Virus record (IMG/VR): IMGVR_UViG_3300040806_002192
Location: 1 to 53,922 of that record
DNA length: 53,922 bases
Strand: one strand, 5' to 3'
Origin: a virus
The notes beneath the pieces are model-generated. The model saw only the letters and a list, made by a program, of their open reading frames with translations, was not told the DNA's origin and did not search any database. How positions within the stretch are numbered: the stretch's first letter is position 1; every line of letters begins with the position of its first letter. Shown here piece by piece: positions 9,080-15,605 of this stretch. Both the position numbers and the translations under genes were made by a program.

Positions 9080-10822
9080 TTATCCATCGCAGCTTAAACA
9101 ATCAGGATCCATAGCCGCTGCTGCTATATCTCCCCTTAATACAGATTCTGTACGTGTATAATACAAAGTTTTAATACCACGTTTCCACGCTTCAATATGC
9201 ACCTGATTCAACCATCTAGGCGGTGCTTCTGATGGAAATGCTAGATTTAAACTAACAGACTGGTCTATATAATCTTGTCTTATACCCGCTTGTTTTACTA
9301 GTTCTAATTGATTAATTTCTTTAAATGTTTTAAATACATTTTTTACAGGTTCTCCTTCTTCTTGAGTAAGTCTTCCTCCGTGATCGTAAAACCATCCATT
9401 AAGTTGTTTAATTCCTTGAATGGATCCACCATCTTCCAAAATTTTGTCCCAAGTTTCTTTATTATTGATTCCAACTTTTCTTAATACTTTTTCTAATTCT
9501 TTATTTTTTCTAATAAATGTTCCTTTAGCAGATTGTTCAGTGAACACATTTGCAGCCCATGGCTCAATTCCTGGCGAAACATTACCAGAAAGTTTTGAGT
9601 TCGATACGGTTGGCGCAACAGCTCTTAAATGCGTATTGCGGAAGCCTGTACCGACGCACCAAAGTGGTTCGCCATATGTTTCAGCTAATGCTCTTGAAGC
9701 TCTTTCTGTTTCAATTTTTATTTTGCTAAATATCTCGCGAGTTTTAAATTGAGCTAACAAGCCTTCAAAGGCAATACCGTTTCTTTGTAGTAAACTATGC
9801 CAGCCTAGAACTCCCAGCCCAAGAGCCCGTCCCTTCACAGCTGACCTTACAGAATTTTCGAACCCTCGCATGTTCTTTGCTCTCTGTATGAATTCTTCCA
9901 GGACACCGTCCAGGAACCAAGTAGCATCGTACACTAGATTTGTATTTTTCCATTCGTCGTATTTTTCTAAATTAAGTGATGATAAGCAGCAAACAAAACT
10001 ATGCGATTCATCTGTATGTAGTGTTATTTCACTACATATATTAGTCATGTGCACCTTTAGGCTATTTTTCTTATATGCTTCTGGATTAGACTTGTTCGTG
10101 TTGCCTTTAAAAAGGATATATGGTTCCCCAGTTGCTTTACGTTTTTGGAGTAGCTTCGACCATCTTTGCCTAGCGTCTTGATTTCCCGCTTCAAGTCTTC
10201 GCATAAACTTATCGCCAACGACAACACACTGGTGTAAGTTAAGAGATTGTCTATTGACGTCTCCTTTAGGTTCCCTAATTTCAAGCCAATCGAGGAAGTC
10301 ATCGTGTTCAATATTGATATTAACTGAAGCAGCTCCTCTTCTAACGCTACCTTGGTTGGTTGCGAGTATAGTTGAGTCGTAGATTTTGCAAAAAGGGACA
10401 ACGCCGTCTGAAGTTCCATTACCTGTTATTTTAGCACCAGCGGGACGTATCATATTAATTCCGATACCAACACCCCCGCCGTGTTTTGCTAGTAACATCA
10501 TTTCTAAATTTTTAGCTCCAATATCCTGTATACTATCTGCTACGTCAATACCAAAGCAACTAATAGGTAAACCCCTGTCTGTGCCTGTATTAGACAGCAC
10601 AGGAGAAGCTAAACATAACCAACCCTGCCATATATACTCAAAAAACTTTTCAGCTAATTCTGGCTTGTATAATCGTCTCGCGACTGCGTTGCAGACTCTC
10701 CAGTACGCTTCTTTAGGGGTTTCTCCGTTAAGTAAATATCCCCCGGATATAGTCTTTTTGTAAACTTCTGTGTCTCCCCAGTTTGGATAGTCAACACCTT
10801 TTTTCCATTCATTGTTCCACAT
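9080..10822 (-). CDS. nrdA: Ribonucleoside-diphosphate reductase, large (alpha) subunit, class I
   Basis: 580 residues. The catalytic subunit reduces ribonucleotides to deoxyribonucleotides in the cytoplasm. The active-site loop reads NICSE (N261, C263, E265), matching the class I NxCxE thiyl-radical motif. An early Cys in SCFGI and a later VCC are the candidate redox pair. The C-terminal tail DCLSC (C575, C578) is the swinging arm that relays electrons from thioredoxin or glutaredoxin, and LYYT contains the radical-transfer tyrosines. The protein is short for NrdA (E. coli about 760) and starts close to the catalytic barrel, so the N-terminal ATP-cone is missing and overall activity control by dATP is probably lost. 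Its partner nrdB lies upstream in the same block, with one small membrane-protein gene between. Confidence 0.95.
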   Translation of the reverse strand: MWNNEWKKGVDYPNWGDTEVYKKTISGGYLLNGETPKEAYWRVCNAVARRLYKPELAEKFFEYIWQGWLCLASPVLSNTGTDRGLPISCFGIDVADSIQDIGAKNLEMMLLAKHGGGVGIGINMIRPAGAKITGNGTSDGVVPFCKIYDSTILATNQGSVRRGAASVNINIEHDDFLDWLEIREPKGDVNRQSLNLHQCVVVGDKFMRRLEAGNQDARQRWSKLLQKRKATGEPYILFKGNTNKSNPEAYKKNSLKVHMTNICSEITLHTDESHSFVCCLSSLNLEKYDEWKNTNLVYDATWFLDGVLEEFIQRAKNMRGFENSVRSAVKGRALGLGVLGWHSLLQRNGIAFEGLLAQFKTREIFSKIKIETERASRALAETYGEPLWCVGTGFRNTHLRAVAPTVSNSKLSGNVSPGIEPWAANVFTEQSAKGTFIRKNKELEKVLRKVGINNKETWDKILEDGGSIQGIKQLNGWFYDHGGRLTQEEGEPVKNVFKTFKEINQLELVKQAGIRQDYIDQSVSLNLAFPSEAPPRWLNQVHIEAWKRGIKTLYYTRTESVLRGDIAAAAMDPDCLSCDG

Positions 10823-11185
10823 TTATATATTGTATAAATAAATTAAATAACCTATTACAAGGTTTATGTTAATAATAACTAAGTTCCACTGTTTAGCTAC
10901 CCATACTTGGGGGATTAATAATAACCCTCCAACTATATAAGTTAGAGCACCCATTATACCATAATTAAGTAAGTAAGGTGAAATCATTATGAAAGCTGAG
11001 CCCATATATCCTAATCTAGAAGACAATCTTTCAACTGGAGTTAGTCTTCTTTCTTTAACTAATGATCTAAGCCATCTTTGTTTGAAACGGTATTCGCATT
11101 TTATGCATGTTTTTTTACCTTTTCTAAACTTTATTGGTAATTTACTTTTTTCACATTTATTACATGTTATTTTAATTTCTGCCAT
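10823..11185 (-). CDS. Zinc-ribbon membrane protein between nrdB and nrdA
   Basis: 120 residues. Two CxxC knuckles (C8/C11 and C27/C30) form a probable N-terminal zinc ribbon, followed by a basic linker and about three hydrophobic segments between 60 and 120. The segment around PQVWVAKQWNLVI loosely recalls PQ-loop or PnuC-like small transporters, but this is weak. The stop codon abuts the nrdA start (10823/10822), so the genes are probably translationally coupled. The function is unknown. A membrane protein locked between the two RNR subunits could act in precursor uptake or in anchoring, but nothing in the sequence proves it. Confidence 0.7.
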   Translation of the reverse strand: MAEIKITCNKCEKSKLPIKFRKGKKTCIKCEYRFKQRWLRSLVKERRLTPVERLSSRLGYMGSAFIMISPYLLNYGIMGALTYIVGGLLLIPQVWVAKQWNLVIININLVIGYLIYLYNI

Positions 11186-11257
11186 AGCTCATTTATATTG
11201 TAGTTTACAAGCGAAAATAAAAATATAATTTTTTTTATTGTCATTTATTTAAATATA

Positions 11258-12226
11258 TTACCAAATATCCTCAAAGTCTTCTCCCTCATTCGCTTTGGAA
11301 TAATCAGTCGGGCGAACAGCAAAAAAATCAGTATGAGTATGCCCCCCGGTAAGATGATAGAACCAATCAAGATTTTCTGATGCGCTTTCGTCAAACGCAA
11401 AGTACTCCCCGAGGTCGAAGTAACCAAGTTCTTGCAATTTTTCATTGAGACGTTTTCTAATGAATTGTTTAAGGTCGTAAGCTCTAAGGTTTTCAATGTC
11501 CCCGAGTTCGAACATTTTGTCAATATACTTTTCTTCTGATTCAAGCATTGTTTTTGCTGCTGTAATAACGTCATCTCTACAATCTTCTAGTAAGTTAGGT
11601 CTTTCTTTACACATATGTCTAAATAATTGACAGCCCATCTTACTGTGCAATGATTCGTCTCTAACAGACCATTTCATCTGTTGTCCAATGCCTTTAAGAA
11701 GGTTTCTAAGCTGAAAAGAATAAAGCACAGCAAAAGCGGAATATAAAGATACTCCTTCAGCAAAAGCACTAAATATAGCCAAAGACTTTCCAATTCCCAC
11801 AGGGTCAATACCGTCATAGGCAACAAGGTTTTCGAATCGCTCTGCAGTAGCAGGTTCATGCAAAAATGCTTCAAAGTCTTCAAGCCCTAGTGTTTCGTTT
11901 AAATATGAATATGCTACAGCGTGAATTGTTTCTTGGCTACCAAACATCATAGCCATTTGCTGGATTTCGTGCTTGGGAAACCAATTAACAACTTTTTGTG
12001 TCCAGTAATCAGATACCGCACATTCTGTTTGAGCAAAACCTAAAAGAATATTTCCTACTAAATTTTTTTCAGCACTAGTTAATTTTTCGTTCCAGTCTTT
12101 AACGTCTCCCGACATAGGTATTTCGGTATGTAACCAAAATGCTTGTGCTTGTTTTAACCATCCGTCATTATAGTATTCAGGATATTCAAAAGGTTTATAT
12201 GCTATACGCGGTTCAAATAGACCCAT
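11258..12226 (-). CDS. nrdB: Ribonucleoside-diphosphate reductase, small (beta) subunit, probably class Id-like
   Basis: 322 residues. This ferritin-like subunit generates the radical or oxidised metal centre used by NrdA. All six metal ligands are visible: E68, E99, H102, E157, E191 and H194. A tyrosine (Y106) sits four residues after H102, where the E. coli radical Tyr122 lies. The first ligand is Glu rather than the Asp of E. coli NrdB (same 31-residue spacing to the next ligand). As I recall, an all-Glu set plus this Tyr matches the dimanganese class Id group described from Flavobacterium johnsoniae, which would fit the presumed host lineage. The subclass is an inference. The gene is followed by the zinc-ribbon membrane gene and nrdA. 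Confidence 0.95.
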   Translation of the reverse strand: MGLFEPRIAYKPFEYPEYYNDGWLKQAQAFWLHTEIPMSGDVKDWNEKLTSAEKNLVGNILLGFAQTECAVSDYWTQKVVNWFPKHEIQQMAMMFGSQETIHAVAYSYLNETLGLEDFEAFLHEPATAERFENLVAYDGIDPVGIGKSLAIFSAFAEGVSLYSAFAVLYSFQLRNLLKGIGQQMKWSVRDESLHSKMGCQLFRHMCKERPNLLEDCRDDVITAAKTMLESEEKYIDKMFELGDIENLRAYDLKQFIRKRLNEKLQELGYFDLGEYFAFDESASENLDWFYHLTGGHTHTDFFAVRPTDYSKANEGEDFEDIW

Positions 12227-12436
12227 TTATATTTCTAATTTTTTTTCGTTATTATTTTGTTTTGCTTTTTCTTTTAGCTGTTCTACCATTTCATCATAAT
12301 TAGGAAGCTGTTGTATAAAAGCGTATAGTCCAGAAACACGCTCATCTAACATTTTCATTTCCATAATTATTTGTTCTGATATGGTTTTTAGCTGTATAAT
12401 TTTGCCAGCAAGCTCAGCTCTGGTTGGTGTGCTCAT
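12227..12436 (-). CDS. Small coiled-coil protein upstream of nrdB
   Basis: 69 residues, predicted almost wholly helical with heptad-like Leu/Ile/Met spacing and a Lys/Asn/Glu-rich tail. Its stop abuts the nrdB start (12227/12226), and its start is overlapped by the end of the next upstream small gene, so it belongs to the same transcription unit. No family recognised. Confidence 0.65.
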   Translation of the reverse strand: MSTPTRAELAGKIIQLKTISEQIIMEMKMLDERVSGLYAFIQQLPNYDEMVEQLKEKAKQNNNEKKLEI

Positions 12437-12581
12437 ATTTAAAATTTTTACTTAATATTAAAGGACTTTCATCTTTATTAGATTGTATTTCAAAATGACT
12501 GTCTTTTTCTTTTATAATTATTTTTTTATTCTTAAATCTATTAGGATATTTTTTTAATAAGTATTCGTATAAATCATTCAT
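12414..12581 (-). CDS. Hypothetical 55-residue protein
   Basis: The start MNDLYEYLLKKYPNRF is well formed, and the body is Lys/Ile-rich and charged. The frame overlaps the next gene by 23 bases. Its ATG overlaps the stop of the upstream 45-residue gene (bases 12574-12581, ATGAATGA arrangement), the junction type used throughout this block. No recognised domain. Confidence 0.5.
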   Translation of the reverse strand: MNDLYEYLLKKYPNRFKNKKIIIKEKDSHFEIQSNKDESPLILSKNFKYEHTNQS

Positions 12582-12711
12582 TATATATTGCTAAACAAAG
12601 TTCTACAAAAGGTATATATATTACGTGCTCATTGTATCCGTCGTTAATATAAGTTCTCGCTCCAATAACAACACCAGGATATAGTCCTATGCTAAGTTCC
12701 CATGGCTTCAT
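12574..12711 (-). CDS. Hypothetical 45-residue protein
   Basis: The product begins MKPWELSIGLYPGVVIGART. It is balanced in composition, with alternating hydrophobic residues suggesting a small beta-rich fold. It fills the gap between the 89-residue gene and the next small gene and overlaps the latter by 8 bases. The codon pattern looks protein-like, but no family is recognised. Confidence 0.55.
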   Translation of the reverse strand: MKPWELSIGLYPGVVIGARTYINDGYNEHVIYIPFVELCLAIYNE

Positions 12712-12734
12712 ATTGTTGTTCTTTTAAATAATAA

Positions 12735-13004
12735 TTAAGCATTTTCATGTGGTGGGTTATCCTCTCTGAATAATGACTCCTCAATGTAAAATCCATATCG
12801 TCCTGCGATTTCGTCAATTGTTCTTGAGTTAATTCGCTTGCTATTTCTTGCATATTTTTTAATATCTTTTTCTAGTTTACGTCTTTTATAATGTAAAGAA
12901 GCTAATTTTTTCTGCTTTCTTTTATTAATTGAATCGTCCTGTCCACTTCTCTCTGATTTTGCGGTTTGTAAAGCGTCTTTCCAATATTGTTTTTTGTCAG
13001 CCAT
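12735..13004 (-). CDS. Small basic protein overlapping the endonuclease gene
   Basis: 89 residues, very Lys/Arg-rich in its first two thirds (helical, KKLASLHYKRRKLEKDIKKY) with an acidic C terminus. The only ATG in frame gives a 103-base overlap with the upstream endonuclease gene, far longer than other overlaps here. Both ends look protein-like, so I keep both genes. Possibly nucleic-acid binding, from charge only. Confidence 0.55.
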   Translation of the reverse strand: MADKKQYWKDALQTAKSERSGQDDSINKRKQKKLASLHYKRRKLEKDIKKYARNSKRINSRTIDEIAGRYGFYIEESLFREDNPPHENA

Positions 13005-13351
13005 AATTTAAATAATTTCCAACGCAAGGGAAAAGACTCATTAGCTCTTCCCTTACATTCTATTATGTAATCTTTTCCAGTAAAGTCAGGTGTATATTTA
13101 ATCCCCAGCACTTTCTTGCTCCCCCTGTTAGTGTAGTCACCTTTTCCATTTGATTGTTTTTCGTAAGATTCATTTTTAAAATCAAAACTTTCGACAAGCT
13201 GGAAAACTTCACCTTCATAATATTCAAATAATTTTTCTTTCTTTAAAGCCATATAAGTATAACGTTCTAAACCTGACGCAAAATTAATACCATCATATGT
13301 TATTTTCTTTGCTGTTACAGGCCCTCGCTTTTTACTTTTTTTTCGTTTCAT
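12902..13351 (-). CDS. PD-(D/E)XK endonuclease (DUF1064 / T7 endonuclease I-like)
   Basis: 149 residues. The motifs SGLER (E29), YTPDF (D89) and IIECKG (E98, K100) reproduce the E...D...ExK metal-binding active site of the PD-(D/E)XK nucleases, arranged as in T7 gp3 endonuclease I and the DUF1064 phage proteins. The N terminus is strongly basic. The C terminus QNQREVDRTIQ resembles the end of those families. A Holliday-junction resolving or host-DNA-degrading role fits its place among recombination and replication genes. The choice between these is not settled by sequence. The gene overlaps its upstream neighbour by 4 bases (ATGA). Confidence 0.8.
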   Translation of the reverse strand: MKRKKSKKRGPVTAKKITYDGINFASGLERYTYMALKKEKLFEYYEGEVFQLVESFDFKNESYEKQSNGKGDYTNRGSKKVLGIKYTPDFTGKDYIIECKGRANESFPLRWKLFKLWLTKNNIGKTLYKPQNQREVDRTIQLIKESRKN

Positions 13352-13662
13352 GTATTATTAGTTGTCCAGGTTTTATCAATATTATATCCCAATTGATCTG
13401 GTGGGCCAGGCTCAGGATATGATGACATAAGTTCTGCATCTACATCAATATCTTTAATATAGCAGTCTTCAATTTCTTCTCGCAAAGACATTCTTGCTTT
13501 TTCAATATAATTAACCGCATCCATTAATTCTTCTTGTAAATGATTAAGCCAGGCATCTAATGGTTGATCGTCATCATTAAGAGTCACGCCATATTTCTTA
13601 AAGCCTACATCAGATCGTTTCTGTATTTTGCTTATTACTTGTTGTATAATTTTATCACGCAT
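13348..13662 (-). CDS. MazG-like/all-alpha NTP pyrophosphohydrolase-like phage protein
   Basis: 104 residues. The segment from KKYG (23-26) through WLNHLQEELMDAVNYIEK (39-56) matches the small all-alpha phage family related to MazG, dUTPase and dCTPase pyrophosphohydrolases. E44, E45 and D48 would be the first half of the Mg2+-binding acidic set. The second half is not clear, so activity is uncertain. It overlaps the fused GIY-YIG/MazG gene by 8 bases and is two genes downstream of the ThyA-family gene, suggesting a nucleotide-pool role. Confidence 0.6.
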   Translation of the reverse strand: MRDKIIQQVISKIQKRSDVGFKKYGVTLNDDDQPLDAWLNHLQEELMDAVNYIEKARMSLREEIEDCYIKDIDVDAELMSSYPEPGPPDQLGYNIDKTWTTNNT

Positions 13663-14446
13663 CTTTTACAAATGTTCCATTAATCATTCTACCAGTTCTA
13701 TTAGATATTTCATCATAAGCAGACTGAATGCAGTCTTCAATATTGACACCGACAAGGTGGGCAAGATTAGTAAGAACAACAACACTATCACCAATAGCAT
13801 CAATAATACCCTCTTTGTCGTTTTTAAGTATAGCTTGGGATAGCTCTCCTGATTCTTCATATAGTTTAATTAATTGTGTTTTTGCGTCGCCCTTATCATA
13901 TATACCTCTGATTTTAGCCCATTCTCTAATTAATTCAAATTGGTCATTGTGCGAATATAGTTTTTCTTCGCTTAGTTTTTGGAACTCACCCGCTTCAGCC
14001 ATGGCTTTATTATAAATATAACAGGAGTTAGGGCCAAATTGACTATTATGTACATTAGATATAACCCAATCAATTTTATCAGTTGAATCAAGTTTAAACG
14101 TTCCATACTGTGTTTTAATTTCTAAGTCCGCTAAAAATGCTGTATCTAATTCTTTAGAAGATATTTTAAATGTAGTAGTTGCCGCGGATGAGCTGTGTTT
14201 ATTCATAGTCTTTTTAAATAAGTCTTTATAAGGTCTCCTATCTATTTTGTAGCCTAAATCCTCTTGAAGTGTTCTTTCAACTTTGGAAGCTTCAGCCACG
14301 TCATCGGTTTCAAATAATATTTCGTATTCGCCATTTTTATAACCTTGAGCTTCAATCACTCGCTTTTGTATATTGCTTGTGCACCCAACTTTAACTCCTG
14401 GTATATGGTAAATTTTATATTTACCTTTGCTTATTGTTGCTTCCAT
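13655..14446 (-). CDS. Fusion protein: GIY-YIG-like domain plus MazG-like NTP pyrophosphohydrolase
   Basis: 263 residues. At the N terminus (about 10-75), KIYHIPGVKVGCTSN then QKRV and a later conserved-looking Glu in KVERTL recall a degenerate GIY-YIG nuclease domain of the T5orf172 kind. The middle (85-165) is unassigned. The C terminus (165-262) is a clear MazG-like all-alpha domain with KLYEESGE (E197/E198/E201) and DAIGD (D216/D220). All-alpha pyrophosphohydrolases hydrolyse (d)NTPs to (d)NMPs. T4 dCTPase belongs to this fold. Sitting directly downstream of a ThyA-family enzyme with a dCMP-type active site, it is a candidate for supplying dCMP and depleting dCTP. That link is an inference. 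Confidence 0.8.
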   Translation of the reverse strand: MEATISKGKYKIYHIPGVKVGCTSNIQKRVIEAQGYKNGEYEILFETDDVAEASKVERTLQEDLGYKIDRRPYKDLFKKTMNKHSSSAATTTFKISSKELDTAFLADLEIKTQYGTFKLDSTDKIDWVISNVHNSQFGPNSCYIYNKAMAEAGEFQKLSEEKLYSHNDQFELIREWAKIRGIYDKGDAKTQLIKLYEESGELSQAILKNDKEGIIDAIGDSVVVLTNLAHLVGVNIEDCIQSAYDEISNRTGRMINGTFVKDA

Positions 14447-14565
14447 TTCTTTTTTAATGATTTAATTATATTTAAACTTTCTTCGCTAAGAAATTGACCC
14501 ATATAGTTGTTTTTTTCAAACCAGTATTTAAATTCCGACGTTGAGTTTTGCTTTGATTGGCTCAT
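14431..14565 (-). CDS. Hypothetical 44-residue protein between the ThyA-family and GIY-YIG/MazG genes
   Basis: It begins MSQSKQNSTSEFKYWFEKNN and ends in a Lys/Trp-rich tail. It overlaps the 3' end of the ThyA-family gene by 38 bases and the next gene by 16 bases, exactly bridging the gap. The composition is protein-like and helical. No family recognised. Confidence 0.5.
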   Translation of the reverse strand: MSQSKQNSTSEFKYWFEKNNYMGQFLSEESLNIIKSLKKKWKQQ

Positions 14566-15358
14566 GAGGATTATAATCTTTTAAATGAATCATATTATGT
14601 GTTGGTATCATTATGAAATTTCCAGCACCCTGTTCAATACGTAGTCCGTAGTCAATTTCCACGTTAGGCAATTCCCTAAAATCACGAGATAATTGCTTTC
14701 TAGCTTGGTCGATATGGTTGTTGTAAAGATGACAATCACCAAGTGAAGCAGTAAGCCTCCCAGGTTTATAACCCGATCCTTTTGCCAACATAAGTAAAAG
14801 TAAACCATACATGGCAATATCATAAGGCAAACCAAGAAAAACATCAACGGATCGCTGATTCCATAATAAGTCAAGTTTTCCATTATTTATATATATTTGA
14901 AAACCATAATGACAAGGAGGAAGTGCCATGTCATCCACATCATTGGGATTCCATAAGCTTGCCATAATACGCCTCGATGTTGGCTCCTGTTTAATTTGCT
15001 TGAGTATTTTTTCAAGCTGATCAACACCATTAAAGTTCCTAAGCTGGCGCCCATAAACAGGACCAAGCGTACCATCAGTTCTACCTGACCGCTCATAATC
15101 AGCATTCCAGTAAGTAAGGCCATTATTGTTAAGGAAAGCAATGTCAGTACGTCCCTGTAAAATCCATAATAATTCTGTAACCGCATGTTTAAAAAATATT
15201 TTTTTAGTAGTTAGCAATGGAAACCCAAGCTCCATATCATGTCTAAGCATTCTTCCAAAGACAGATTGCGTCCCAGTTTTTGTTCTATCCTCTTTTTGTG
15301 CTCCGCCGTGGAGTACTCCTGATAATAGTCCTCTGTATTCATCTTGTACGTTTATCAT
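14528..15358 (-). CDS. Thymidylate-synthase-family enzyme, probably dCMP (hydroxy)methylase
   Basis: 276 residues with the full ThyA fold: ELLWILQGRTD (62-72), SRRI (128-131), catalytic C149 in LPPCH, QRSVD (168-172), and HLY (H210/Y212). The spacing C149 to H210 is the same 61 residues as C146 to H207 in E. coli ThyA. The key position equivalent to E. coli Asn177, which selects dUMP, is Asp180 (LPYDIAMY). Asp at this site is the hallmark of T4 dCMP hydroxymethylase (Asp179). The L. casei N229D mutant of thymidylate synthase is known to methylate dCMP. The likely reaction is therefore methylene-tetrahydrofolate-dependent 5-hydroxymethylation or methylation of dCMP, giving modified cytosine for phage DNA. 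MazG-like genes lie just downstream. No hydroxymethyl-dCMP kinase is seen in this window. Ordinary TS activity cannot be excluded. Confidence 0.9.
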   Translation of the reverse strand: MINVQDEYRGLLSGVLHGGAQKEDRTKTGTQSVFGRMLRHDMELGFPLLTTKKIFFKHAVTELLWILQGRTDIAFLNNNGLTYWNADYERSGRTDGTLGPVYGRQLRNFNGVDQLEKILKQIKQEPTSRRIMASLWNPNDVDDMALPPCHYGFQIYINNGKLDLLWNQRSVDVFLGLPYDIAMYGLLLLMLAKGSGYKPGRLTASLGDCHLYNNHIDQARKQLSRDFRELPNVEIDYGLRIEQGAGNFIMIPTHNMIHLKDYNPHEPIKAKLNVGI

Positions 15359-15605
15359 AATAATATTTACACATTTCGTAATAGCTAGGCCATATGGTAT
15401 TTTTGTCGTATATATGTGGTGCTATATTAGCTTTTTCACCTTTTATATATGGCCCAATATTTATACCAATCTTCCATTTACCAATTTCACCGTTTATACC
15501 TAAAGGCGATATTCTTATGTTGTTTCTAACACAGTAATCACGCGCTTTGGTTTCTTCGATAGTAGGATTATATGCTGGCATCCAGTTTTCTTTTTTCTTA
15601 GCCAT
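15339..15605 (-). CDS. Hypothetical 88-residue protein
   Basis: A compact, basic, aromatic-rich product (MAKKKENWMPAYNP at the start) with several Gly/Ile/Pro turns and no membrane segment. It overlaps the ThyA-family gene start by 20 bases and the stop of the primase-helicase gene by one base, so it is co-translated with both. No family recognised. Confidence 0.65.
   Translation of the reverse strand: MAKKKENWMPAYNPTIEETKARDYCVRNNIRISPLGINGEIGKWKIGINIGPYIKGEKANIAPHIYDKNTIWPSYYEMCKYYYDKRTR

Noticed and set aside
11186-11257. Possible 25-residue leftward ORF between nrdB and the zinc-ribbon gene
   Set aside because: It starts inside the nrdB-distal spacer and ends within the next gene, with low-complexity codons. 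Kept as non-coding spacer.
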